From Margaritifera margaritifera (lineage: Eukaryota; Mollusca; Bivalvia; Unionida; Margaritiferidae), in contig JAQPZY010001664.1 of the NCBI GenBank assembly GCA_029931535.1, forward strand, positions 2,822,001 through 2,886,000: a stretch of 64,000 nt of DNA. The letters are read 5' to 3'. Shown piece after piece: positions 49,101 through 60,122 of the stretch (the first letter of the stretch is position 1; each line of letters begins with the position of its first letter). The notes under the pieces were generated by a model, which saw only the letters and a list, made by a program, of their open reading frames with translations, searched no databases and was not told where the DNA came from. The position numbers and the translations under genes are program-made.

Positions 49101-49327
49101 GGGTAATAAACAGTACACCACGCCCATATTATCGAAACCACGTCCACTCCGCGGTGGTGATCGGATGCGACTCCGCGAGGGAGCGTGGTGTGCAGGGCTA
49201 TTCTCCATGACAACTCCGTCAGGACGCGTGGAGTGATGGTGGAGGGGTTTTTCTTAATCCTCTCCACTCACTCTCCACCCCCACCGCGATGCGTGGGGTT
49301 CCGAAAAATCACGTGAGCTGTACTGTA
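46127..49327. mobile_element. 3.2-kb DNA element with 49-bp perfect inverted ends, no transposase
   Basis: The left end 46127-46175 is an exact inverted copy of 49279-49327. It starts TACAGTACAGCTCACGTGAT and contains CGGAACCCCACGCATCGCGG. TA lies at both outer edges, as a TA target duplication would. Both ends continue as 100-250 bp of CpG-rich sequence with several short hairpins, unlike the AT-rich centre. The centre holds G/C homopolymer runs (46696, 46981, 47559, 48209, 49063) and an internal duplication. I found no transposase frame. It may be a non-autonomous element of a TA-targeting superfamily. Confidence 0.85.
47330..48335. repeat. Internal direct duplication within the 3.2-kb element
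   Basis: About 47475-47690 and 48114-48330 are highly similar ('cttaccacttgcaaactttt', 'acgataacttgtgcagta', then 'ggctttactaagaagag', then 'ctgtattatgcaataggaaa'). Upstream pieces at 47330-47460 and 47690-47880 also match ('tatttgctcatttt', 'acgcagatatta'). The second copy has about 230 bp extra (47890-48113). Confidence 0.8.
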
Positions 49328-50042
49328 GATGAATGTGCCCATGTTTATATTTGAAAGATTATTTTAGGTGAAATGAAAGGTTTATGTTATTTTCTCACTT
49401 GTGAATTGGTTAACACACATATTATGCAGAAATATCAAACTTTTGTTGATCCCACCTTGACAGAAGCTTGATGTAGTGATCACTTTGGCATCCATGTGCA
49501 TGTCAATCTGTCGATTTGTCCATTCTGTCTGTATTTCCATCCACACCCTAAATTAACTACATTGTTAAAGTATTTTCTAATTTTTTTTCTAGCTAAATAA
49601 ATGCCCTCATTATTGAAGCTTAGAGGTTGGATTGACATGTAGGCCATGGCATTCAATGAAATGTCATGCCCATTTCATTTGTCCACAGTATTTTTTTAAT
49701 GTTGCTTGAAAGTGTGACTGCACTATATACATATCAGTAAATTAATGATATCACTGTTAATTTTGCATTTCCTTTACTGTTGAGTATTTTAAGCTGTATT
49801 CTGTGCCAACAATTGTTTAAAGTGACAAAATAAATTTGTTCTTTGTAACTCTTAATTTTTCAAAATTATTTTTCTACCCCTGAAATTCATCCAGAGTGTC
49901 CAGTTTAGCTGGTTTTTTATTTGAGAAGCCCCAGAGTTGAGGACTAAAAATAGTATTGATTTTACTTAGTGTCAAGGCATACAATCAGATTTAGGTCCCA
50001 GATTGTAAACATGCACTGTGTTCATGTAATGGCTTTGTTTTT
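49328..50042. other. Intronic sequence, no gene seen
   Basis: AT-rich, without recognisable coding signal. Confidence 0.4.
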
Positions 50043-50297
50043 AATTAGGCCTATTACACAATTTTAGGTGGAACAGATTTTAAGTCGGGCATGATAACCT
50101 AGCAGATCATCTGATAATGGCACTAGGATGGCAAGAGCATGTGCTTTACACTTGGAGCATCAGTCCCATCAAGGGACTCTTGTTTTAATTAGGCCTATTA
50201 CACAATTTTAGGTGAAACAGATTTTAAGTCGGGCATGATAACCTAGCAAATCAACTGATAATGGCACTAGGATGGCAAGAGCATGTGCTTTACACTT
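50043..50297. repeat. Recent 144-bp tandem duplication (1.8 copies)
   Basis: 'aattaggcctattacacaat' starts both copies at 50043 and 50187. They stay nearly identical over 111 bp, to 'agcatgtgctttacactt', with about three substitutions. Confidence 0.92.
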
Positions 50298-51215
50298 TGC
50301 TTTGCCAACTCTCTTGTAAGTCATAGGCAGGCTGTTTGCAGTTGTATGTGCCACACAGACTGTTGTGTTGGTTTGTTTTCAACTAGTATGCATGTGTAAA
50401 GGACATTTATGTATTGGAAATAACCCTAGCTTATTTGCATGCTGTCCTTTCTGTCCACAAGGGATGTGAAACTGACCCCCCACCCCACCTTTAGTTACTT
50501 TAAGGTACTATATATTTATGCAGATTTGTTGTGCATAATTCTTTATTAGAACAACCATAAAACAATTTCATGCCATTTTGGGGGGCAAGGGAATGCCACT
50601 TTTGTTGGTTTCCTTACTAGATCTGCTGTGGGACAGTAAGGCTTGGGAATCAGAAATGCTCAAAGTTGTGTACCATTTGGTGGGTTCGGTAAGACACATC
50701 ATCTTAGTCATACCTGTGGTGGGTCATATAAAATATGAAGCTTATTTTTCACTCTACAGCATCTTTCTTTAAACAATGAAACTGATTAATGATAATTATC
50801 ATTCAGCGTGTGATGTGCACTCACTTTCCTGCAGCAAGGCATGTAGCACATGTCTGGTTTTCTGCTTTGATCATTCTATATCCAGGAATCATCTGTAGAA
50901 CAACGAAATTGATTTGCATTGGTGGAAATAAGTAGATAGATGTTGCATCTTATTTAATGGAAAAGGAAAAAGAAAAGCACATACCTTATTCCATACAATA
51001 AGTGTTTTCATGAATAATGGATTTACCCATATGTTGGATCAATAGATTTGACTAAATGTCTCCAGAATATTGTTCCAACATGATAATAACTGCCAAATTT
51101 GGTTGGTTAGACATTTGACTGAGTCAGTTTCACTCTAAATGTTGTCATATATGGTTATATAGTACTACATGTAAACCTTGTTGATCATATTTTGTGCCTT
51201 ACGGTTTCTTTTCAG

Positions 51216-51398
51216 GGAAGAGCAGAAGTGCTGCCATTGTGAAGACAAAATAGAGGGCACTCCAATTGTACTACCATGTAAGGATGCAATATGCATCAGA
51301 TGTTTCAGAGAGATAGAGGCTCTAGGCACCAAGAAATGTCCAAAGTGCTCAAGAAACATTCCTGATAAATTTAATCAAGAAGCAACAGGAAAGGACAG
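51216..51398 (+). CDS. RNF213-like RING finger exon (exon 11)
   Basis: The acceptor is cttttcag|ggaag; it is 183 nt, phase 2 on both sides. It encodes the RING: KCCHCEDKIEGTPIVLPC, then KDAICIRCF, then KKCPKCSRNIPDKFNQEA. The zinc ligands are C-x2-C (51229, 51238), Cys 51277, Cys 51292, Cys 51301, Cys 51337 and Cys 51346. The residue in the usual His place (C-x-H-x2-C) is Asp (51283-51285). The PD.F segment after the last Cys pair matches RNF213. The donor is weak (ag|gtctgt). A second GT at 51456 is also in phase and would add 19 codons, but the 51399 site gives the spacing I recall from human RNF213 to the next exon's CNSFF. Confidence 0.95.
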
Positions 51399-51649
51399 GT
51401 CTGTTGCACAAATACATTTGTTACATTCTAGGAAGGCTTTTCTCCCAGTTTCAGGGTACCTGAGTGTTTTAATAAAAGTGACCAAGTATGACAACTTATT
51501 TGGACAGTAATATTATGACCTTTTACATCTTGGTTACAGTGACTCTTAACTAAAAACTGTTTTGCTCAGAAATTCTGATGGGTTCAAGTCTATCAAGGAA
51601 ACAGCAATGTGATCTTTAATAATTGTTATACCCTTGCCAAAATAGTTGT

Positions 51650-52270
51650 TAGGCCATATAGCATTTGGGCCATTCATTCATTCATTTGTTTCTTTATTTA
51701 GTCATTTTGTTTGTTTGTGAATTTTTTATGTGTTCATCATGCCCTCTATATCATGAACCCTTTGTTACCTAACCTTATCAAATTTTGTATGTGGATACCA
51801 TTTAGGAAGGGCAAGTTAAACATGCCAAAAGTTGGATACTGTGACCGATTGGTCAAATTTGTACACCCTATTGCATGGATAGCATCCTCACATGAAAGTC
51901 TTGAACAAATTTATTGCTCAAATGATGTCAGTCCAGTGTCTTATCTGGCTGACATTAATATAAATAGAAAACCTTAAATGACTTCTCAAAACCACTCAGT
52001 AGAATGTGACCAAATTTGATGAATAGCATCCTGGCATATAGTTCTTTTAAATTTGTTCAAATGATGCAAAGCCAGCATCAAATATGGCTAACATTACTAA
52101 AAAAAGAAAAACCTTTAAATGACTTTGCCCCAAATACCACTCAACAGAATTTGACCAGATTTGACAGAAAGCATTCTGGCATAGATGGTTTTCAATTTTA
52201 TATAAATGATACCGATCCACCATTCAATTTGGCCATCATTACTAAAAAAGGTAATTGTATATATACTTGA
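51650..52270. repeat. Divergent intron repeat between exons 11 and 12
   Basis: Units of 'ccaaatttgatgaatagcat.ctggcatat' with 'atggctaacattactaaaaa' repeat about three times. Upstream is a 'gccctctatatcatgaaccc' part like the 44455 family. Readings such as 52016-52270 are accidents of the repeat. Confidence 0.65.
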
Positions 52271-52628
52271 AAGATGGGGCAATAAACAGTTTTTAAGTTA
52301 TGAACTGGGCATTAACCTTCAGACGACAGAGAGCATCCCAGGGGCCAATACTGGTTGCATAAAATAATGGCCAATTTATGCTAAGAATGTGTATTTCATA
52401 TTGTTTGCATGTTTTGGGTCAGCAATAAATAATATACTTTTTTCTATTTTATAGAGTGACACCCCCATCCCCCACCCTCTTCTTATAAAACACTTCTTGG
52501 AATGGTAACATTGTTATATGGATACTTTGCTAGGTTGATTAATATGTTTTTATAATATAGTATTTCTATCAAACACATTGGTAGTTGTCAATTGGCAGCT
52601 TTTTAGTTTCAATCCTTGTACCTTTTAG

Positions 52629-52898
52629 GAAAGCAGTTCAAAAGTTCAAAGAATACCAGAGCAGATGCAACAGCTTCTTTATGGATGTTGTGTCACAGCT
52701 GTGTTTTGTTGACAACACTGCTCCATCAGACCAAGTGGTTGATAAGTTGCTGGGATACATCACCATGACAACAACACCTGGGAAACAAGGGAAAATGGAA
52801 ATTCGTCAGCTGACAAAGGAACTTACCATTTTCAATGACTGTGTGGATCCCAATCCAGTTTTTCGATCATTCCTACTGCAGTTACTGCTCAGAACAAG
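52629..52898 (+). CDS. RNF213-like post-RING exon (exon 12)
   Basis: The acceptor is ccttttag|gaaagc and the donor acaag|gtcaga. It is 270 nt, phase 2 on both sides. The translation begins KAVQKFKEYQSRCNSFFMDV and ends DPNPVFRSFLLQLLLRT. The CNSFF.D.VS..CF block and the P.RS..L.LLL block are what I recall following the RING in vertebrate RNF213, and they are the strongest evidence for the family. In between lies a variable loop (TMTTTPGKQGKMEIRQLTKE). Confidence 0.95.
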
Positions 52899-54029
52899 GT
52901 CAGAATGTGAACTTTATTTTTTTTTTTTTTTTACATTAAATATTTAAATTGGTGCTGCTTATTTTATTATTTCTAGGTGATAAAGAGTGGTCTTTGGATC
53001 CTGCTTACTTTTTTGGGGTGTTGATAATAACAAGTGGTCTCAGAAAGAAAGGAGAATGGTGTACCTTGAAAAAACTAAAAGCTATAGATGGGTTGTCATT
53101 TAACTTTGTATGCAGTGATATCACTTACTTAGCCCAGAACCCTGAAACTACAAAATGCATTATTAAATGTTTGCACTACCCATGCTTTGAAATCATTTTC
53201 ACCATTATATTCTGTGACCATATAGGCCTAATATGTTCATAACAAAGAAGAATACAACAGACAATTATTTTAAGGTTCATTTTGCATTAAAGTAAATAAA
53301 ATATACACCTAACTGATTTTTATCCCCCCACTTTTTTTTTTTTAAAATCATTGGGGATGTTGTGATACCTTCTGTCTCAGTGTGTGTCTGTCTGTCTGTT
53401 ACCACGTCTTCTCCAAAACTGTTCAGTGAAAATTCACAAAACTTTGTATTTATTTTGTCCTTGTGGTGATCATGTACCAAATTGGATCATCCTGGGGAGA
53501 GAGTCAATGGTCAATGTAAAAAAATTTTAATTACTGTGACATTGTTATATTTTTTGACCAAATTTCATATATGCAGCCATAACATAAAGACACACATAAT
53601 ATGTGACATATTTGGCAATATGACCTCTGGTTTAATTGTCAGGGTTAGAGTGCAAGGATTTTAAATATGCATTGAAAAGATGTGGATTTGCATGGTGTGC
53701 CATTTCTGGTCTAGTGTCATGTATGTCAATTTTTGGGCTTCAGTATATGAATATATAAAGACTAGAGTTGTGTGGATAAATCAATTTCATCGATACAAAC
53801 AGATTTCAGAAATTTTGACTGATAGTTCAGATGATAGAAGTTGTCAGGTGTCATTGATCTGAAATGGGTCAAAACATTTTTAAGTACCTTATTAGCACCA
53901 AAGTGCACACTTTCACTAAGCAATCTGGCTTAATATTTATTAAGTTATTATAGCCTACATTATGATATGGACCAAAGAATTCAACTCCAGATACAAAATT
54001 CCTGAACTCTTCAGAATAGTGCAAGAACT
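52899..54029. other. Intronic sequence after exon 12
   Basis: A T run follows the donor (52919-52933). A minor 'tctgtctgtctg' stretch lies at about 53387. The frame at 52949-53242 lacks splice borders and family match and is not called. Confidence 0.4.
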
Positions 54030-54205
54030 GTATTGTTTTGGTATGACATTTTACAGCACAGTTGAGGTAATTGGAGTAAAGTGTCTTACCCCAGGACATA
54101 TTACTGTAACTGACCAAGGTTGATCCCATGGTGAGATTCAAACCCACACCCTTTCAGTCAAGAGTCTGACACACTAACTATTAGGCTACCATGGCTCCTC
54201 CAACA
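54030..54205 (-). repeat. tRNA-derived SINE
   Basis: It reads on the minus strand as 'ggtagcctaatagttagtgt' (box A region), 'ggtttgaatctcaccatggg' (box B) and a body ending in 'gtaagacactttactcc'. It is a full-length-like relative of 4575-4765. Confidence 0.7.
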
Positions 54206-55549
54206 ATTGTAAAAGTGACTGAAACATGTAGGGACAGTCACTCTAGCTGACAGTTTTCATCAATATTAATCAATCAGTATTAATCAATATGTCAATAATA
54301 GCTGCCACATAAAGTATCAGTAATGTTTTTCTCTGAAGGCTTACTAAAGAAATAATAACAGCCCTGTGAAATTCAATGTATCAGCTGCAAAGATCAAATA
54401 TATAAATGTAGTTCAGATAAAAAAAGGACTGTATAAGAAAGAAGTCTGTCTGGGTTGATGATGACACAGCTGTATATTCCATTTATTTTAAGAATGTGAA
54501 ACAACTCAACACTTGTAAAGTAGTAATCCATAAACACATTGTGAAACTCATACAGATCCTTGCACCAAGATTAGGCCCTATGATTTCATCATTATGGCCA
54601 GGATGCATTTTTTTACTGATGGCAGTAACCACTTACTACATCACATCACATCTAGACCTAGACTTTCATCTCCATCTTTATTGGCTTAGATGGTATATAT
54701 TGTTTGATTGAATATCAGCCTTTGTATTTTACCATTCCTTCATCAATCACCTGGTTCTCATTTGTCCTGTAGCTTTGCTTGAAGTTTACCTTGCTAGTTT
54801 TAGTAACACCAGTTCCCAAAGGGGGTGTCCACAATTTATGCATCATAAAAAGATTAATTAGTAATTTTCAGTTTTCATATTCAGTACTGTATATCCTAAA
54901 CTACTTACAGGCAGTTCCAGTGATTTGAGATTATTTACATTTTGTTGTTACTAGTCACAGCATTATGGTTCAAGTTCAGACAAAAGTACTGCAAAATGAC
55001 TGAAAAAGTTGTTAGATTGATTTAACTCGGGGATTGCATTACACAATAAACAAGTTATATATGTTATGGAACTACAAAAAGCTTGGACACAAGATGCAAG
55101 ATTTTCATAAATACATGAAACTTATTTTGCAATTTACTTCAGTGTAATGTGTAAAGGAAAGACCTACAATCTTCGAGGAGGGTAGGGAATAAATAAAAAT
55201 AAAATTTGACATACAGTATGTAGTTATGATATGTGTGCTGTATGCATACCATTTGATCTAGAATATTTTATTTCAAACTTTAGATATATACATCTTTAGA
55301 AGACTAAAATCAGTCCCAATACATGTTTTGTTTGTTTATTTTTTCCACTAATCTTTTGTAAATTGTCATCAACTTACTGACAGACACATATATTAATTTC
55401 AAAAGTCTGAGCAAGACGATTCATTCTTTCACACCTTCTGAAAATAGTAACAGGAATACCCATGTATCTTTTCTTTAATGGAATAACTATGAAAGGTTTC
55501 CTTCAAAAATGAATAGTCAGTTCAGGTTTCCAAATAATTTAAAATATTT
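54206..55549. other. Intronic sequence, no gene seen
   Basis: AT-rich, with no exon candidate. Confidence 0.4.
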
Positions 55550-58500
55550 CAGGGCCTGAAAATAGCGGTGGTCCGAGGTCCGGTACCTGCAGTTTTTGCC
55601 AAGAGTTTAACTTGTCAGGAGTCCATCGGAGCTTCCACTTTTTAAAAAAAATGGAAATTAAAAGAATTCCTCTGCAGTCTCAAAGTTGTTTCTTTAAAAA
55701 AAGCGTAAAATGTCAAAAAATATATATGCAAAATTATGTACGATCAATGTCACTCAAAGCCTACTTAAAAATTTTGTTGTGTACATGACAGTCAGACTTG
55801 CAGCATTGTGAGTAAAAAAGTGTACCAGCCATTGCTATTTATACCACTGAATTTGAGTACCCTTCCACATAAGGATCACAGCCGCAAGACCTCAAGTCAA
55901 ATCTCGTTCAACGGGACTTCACCATATTACTTGGAAATAGAAAATTCCAAAGTCACCCACCTGAAGCCTCATTGAACGAGACTCGAGATGCCTAATGCAA
56001 TGGCTGACTAAAAAATGTGCTCTCACATATTGTATGACTGGTCCTCTAATATGAGGTTTAATTAGCCACGAACTACAATTCTAAAATGTGAACCGACCTG
56101 TCCACATGGTTCCGCTCGAATGAACACGACAGACAATCAATTTGAGTCATGAGTTTATTTAACTTTGGTTTCTCGTCCAGCAGCAAATATGAAAAGCCAC
56201 GGGAACCCAAAAATGAAGAAAATGGACCACCAGTAAAAAATAATAAGCCAAACAAAGATGCAAAGTATGAGGAACACCGTGTTTGTACATTTAAAGAACA
56301 CTGGAAAACAAAGTGGCTGTGGGTCAAATATGATCGGGATACAAAAAAACTGTTCTGTTCAACGTGTTTAAACTTTCCTGATTTAGCCAGCGCCCTTTAC
56401 CATGGCACAGCGAACTTAAAGGTTGACCCAATTCAGTGTCACGCCAGAAGCAAAGAGCATTTTGGCGTGTGTATGACCGAAGCTGGCAAAATCTAATGAT
56501 GAAGATCGTAATTTTGCTGTAGCAGATGCCCCAATTGTTAAAGCCATGATCAAACTGAATAAAGAGCAGAGAGATCGTATGTCATACCTATTCAATACTG
56601 CCTATTGTGTTGCAAAAGCAGGAAAACCATTTTCTGATTTTGAACTTTTTTGTGCTGAGCAGAAAAAAATGGTGTCAATTTAGGTCAAAATTGTATCAAT
56701 TCACATGGATGCACTGACTTCATTGCATTTATTACCGACTCCCTTCTAGATCCAATCAAATGTGAAATCAGAGGTGCAAATTTCATCAGCATTTTAAGTG
56801 ATGGCTCAACAGACAGTGCCATTGTGGAACAAGAAATTGTTTATGTACATTATCTGTCACCATCTGAGAAAATACCTGTTACAAGACTAATTGGAATTGA
56901 GCCACTTACTTCAGCAAATGCAGATGGAATATTTACTGGAATAAAAAATGCTTTGTCAAAAGTTGACATTGAGTTTGAAAATCTAAAACCTAACACTGAA
57001 CTTCAGTCTGGAAACAAGCCATCTCTAATATGTGCCAATTTTGATGGTGCCTCTGTCAATCTAGGATGCACGTCAGGTGTGATAACCAAGATAAGATCTG
57101 TTATTCCTTCTGCAGTAGGATTGCACTGTGTTGCTCATAAACTTGAACTAGATATTCTTGATACAAACAAGTCAGTGTCATACATGAGTAACTTTGAAGA
57201 TACAATGAAAGGGGTGTTTGGCTTTTACCATTTCTCTCCAAAGAGAAGGAAGGAGCTGAGTGAAATTACGCAAGTACTTGAGCAAGAACTTGCACACTTC
57301 TCCTCAATTAAACAAGTATGATGGTTGTCTAGCAAAGAACGTGCTCTGAAAGCTGTTGAAAAAAATCTGCAAACTGTAAATGTTCATCTGCAGCATAACT
57401 TTACTACAGGCAACAGAGCAGATGATGCTAATCATGCAAGAGGCTACCACAAAATTCTTACTTCATTCAAGTTTCTTTCATGGCTGTATTTTCTATTAGA
57501 CTATATGCCTATAGTAGCAAAGCTATCAAGGCGATTTCAGTTGGAGGATCTGCTTGTTATTGAGTTGCCAGAACAGATTGAAGTTTGCCTTGTTTGATTG
57601 GCAGCATTGAAAACCCAGCGAGGTAAACACATGAAAATTTTCCTTGAGTACTATGACCCTGCAAACAAAAAATTCAATGATATAAGTATCACTGGTCCAA
57701 CATCTAAAGTGAATTTTGGGACTGTTGCTGATGATTGACAATTCATCAAGTACATCCAGGAGAGGTTTAGGAATCTCAGCACATCCCCCCTGAAAGAGCT
57801 CCAGTTTCAATTTCCATGCATGGCCACTTGACACTGAAAAGCTTCACAGTTATGGGAATGAGGAGCTGAAATCCATGTTGACTGTAACTGTAGTCAGTGA
57901 ATATTTCACACAGGAAGAGAAAGACACAATCCTGGATATAGACTGGTTATCTCTGAAACTGCATTTAAGACCACTGAGAGACAGTCAACTCCTGGCAGTG
58001 TACAGTCTTCTCCTTAAAGGAGACATGTTTAGGAGTCTGCTATAGCAAAATTGCTAGAGTATTTGTTCACCATTACACCTTCTAGCAGTGCATGTGAGAG
58101 GGGATTTTCAACTGCTAACTGTATTAAAACCAGTCTGAAAACAAGTCTGAGGCAAAACAATTTCTATCACCAACTACTGATCATGTCAGAGGGCCCAGAT
58201 ATTGGAGACTTCAATGCAGATATGGCAATAACAAAATGGTTGCTTTCTTCACAGAGAGCAAGACACTTGACCCACTTCAGCAATGGACCAAGGCCGAATA
58301 AGATCACTGATAAGGACAGATTGGTAGAATCTGGGAAGTGATTCTGAATAGCCATACTTTGAGACCACAGTATATGATGTGTAAATGTGTTTCATTTTTA
58401 ATCATGTTATTAAGGATTTTGATTTGACTTCAGTTTGATTTATCTAGAGTTCTGTGACATTGAAAACAAAGACCATTTTAGACTACTGGAAATTTTATTC

Positions 58501-58714
58501 AGATAAGTAAAGAATGGAAACTGCATTGTTTAAAATTAATTACTTTATTCATTTATTAAAGCTCATACGTGTAACTATGCTTCTGTATGAAATTTTGATG
58601 TTCCTCAGAACAGCTCAGCAAACTCGGACCTGTAAATATGTATGTCGGACCTGGCTCCCTCAGTGGGTGACGGGTCCTGGACCTGCCACTCATTGACACT
58701 ATTTTCAAGCCCTG
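55550..58714 (+). mobile_element. hAT DNA transposon 3 (ZNF862-like), decayed
   Basis: The ends CAGGGCCTGAAAATAG (55550) and CTATTTTCAAGCCCTG (ending 58714) are inverted repeats with one mismatch, of the CAGGG hAT type. Inner parts share 'ggtcc.g.acctgc' and 'tcggacct' phrases. No matching 8-bp flank is visible, which may mean decay. The element is 3,165 bp with a broken transposase on the plus strand. Confidence 0.82.
56149..58341 (+). pseudogene. hAT transposase pseudogene (ZNF862-like)
   Basis: It starts MSLFNFGFSSSSKYEKPREP. A TTF-type zinc finger follows, with TFKEHWKTKWLWVKYDRDTK and LFCSTCLNF (residues about 45-85), then H..SKEH. A frameshift lies near 56493. The core includes ICANFDGASVNLGC and VGLHCVAHKLELDILDTNKS (about 57100-57170), the hAT 'HC..H.L.L' region. 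TGA and TAG codons break it at about 57319, 57596 and 57736. The C-terminus has the dimerisation block, TPSSSACERGFSTANCIKTS (58076). No functional protein can result. Confidence 0.85.
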
Positions 58715-59179
58715 TTCTTTTTAATAATATATATACTTTTTGTTTTCATCAGTAATGTTGATTCTTCAAATAAAGATTAACTTTATCACTGCATGAGCTA
58801 TGCATCGGTAGTAGTTCTACCTCTGCTATGGATCATTTACTCTTATGTTGTTCACTCATTTAACATGTTTTAATATAATGAAGAGTGCTTTATAATATTT
58901 TTACACCTAATTCACATAAATTTGTCTAGATCTTTGTGAATTGTTCCATTTTATATGACCATACACAGGTCTACAACTATGGAGATGGCCATTTTTAATC
59001 ATAATTGGCCGATGAAATATTAGTACAGTTTTATTTGAACATTGATCTAAAATTGGAGTCTATATTTTATTACAAATTTACTCGTACTTTGAAAAGTACA
59101 TGATTTGTTTATCTCCTAAGTTTGATCAGCAACTGAAGTGTTTATTAGAAGGAAAACATACTACCAAATTCCAGTGGTA
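58715..59179. other. Intronic sequence, no gene seen
   Basis: AT-rich, between hAT 3 and the minisatellite array. Confidence 0.4.
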
Positions 59180-59680
59180 GTAAAACATGATACCAGATGC
59201 GTATCTGAGTAAATCAGGCAGTGATACCATATGTGTGTCTGAGTAAATCAGGCGGTGATACTAGATATGTGTCTGAGTAAATCAGGTAGTAATACCAGAT
59301 GTGTATTATCTGAGTAAATCAGACAACGATACATGATGTGTATCTGAATAAATCAGGCAGTAATACCAGATGTGTGTCTTAGTAAATCAGGTAGTGATAC
59401 CAGATGTATATCTGAGTAAATCAGGCAGTGATACATGATGTGTATCTGAGTAAATCACGTAGCGATACCAGGTGTGTATCTGAGTAAATCAGGTAGTGAT
59501 ACCAGATGTTTATCTGAATAAATCAGACAGCGATACATGATGTGTATCTGAGAAAATCAGGCAGTAATACCAGATGTGTGTTTGAGTAAATCAGGTAGTG
59601 ATACCAGATGTGTATCTGAGTAAATCAGACAGTGATACCAGATGTGTGTCTCAGTAAATCAGACAGTGATATCAGATGTG
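59180..59680 (+). repeat. 34-bp tandem array, ~15 copies
   Basis: The unit is 'gataccagatgtgtatctga' followed by 'gtaaatcaggcagt'. Each unit contains CAGAT-GTGT-ATCTG, a small perfect inverted repeat. Copies vary by 1-5 bases. It directly abuts the TACAGTGGTCCC end of the next element. Confidence 0.93.
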
Positions 59681-59801
59681 TACAGTGGTCCCCTCTTAAA
59701 GGGACCCCCTTACTAGCGGCCACCTGCACTACATGGCCAGTTTTCTTAGCACTGATGAGTTTGTGTACAAAAGTACCCTCTTAATCCGATTATCTTTTCT
59801 G

Positions 59802-60036
59802 ACCTCTGATATCGCTGTCTGATTTACTGAGATTCACATCTGGTATTACTGTCTGATTTACTGAGATACACATCTGGTATCACTGTCTGATTTACTGAGA
59901 TACACATCTGGTATCACTGTCTGATTTACTGAGATACACATCTGATATCTCTGTCTGATTTACCCAGATACACATCTGGTATCACTGTCTGATTTACTGA
60001 GATACACATCTGCTATCATTGTTTGATTTACTGAGA
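59802..60036 (-). repeat. 34-bp tandem array, inverted, ~7 copies
   Basis: The unit 'ctgtctgatttactgagata' followed by 'cacatctggtatca' is the reverse complement of the unit at 59180-59680. With that array it forms a large interrupted palindrome around the element's left end. Confidence 0.92.
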
Positions 60037-60122
60037 TACAGTGGTCCCCCTCTTATTAGGCCACCCCTTCTGCACCAGGAAAGTGGCCTTATAAGAGAGG
60101 TGGCCTTTCAAGAGGGGGACTA
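60037..60122. mobile_element. 86-bp palindromic MITE-like unit
   Basis: It runs from TACAGTGGTCCCCCTCTTAT to AAGAGGGGGACTATA. The ends pair with each other and an inner 'aggccacc' pairs with 'ggtggcct'. A diverged inverted copy lies at 43159-43247. Confidence 0.72.

Noticed and set aside
51456..51457. Alternative donor as the main end of the RING exon
   Set aside because: It is in phase, but it would insert 19 residues between the RING and the CNSFF block where vertebrate RNF213, as I recall, has none. It is kept only as a possible variant.
52949..53242. 97-aa plus-strand ORF as an RNF213 exon
   Set aside because: It lacks an AG/GT pair in the needed phase, and exon 12 joins exon 13 directly in frame with the expected family sequence.
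59180..60036. CRISPR-like regular array with a small palindrome per unit
   Set aside because: The units are head-to-tail without unique spacers, vary in sequence, and lie in a eukaryotic intron next to a DNA transposon. It is a minisatellite.
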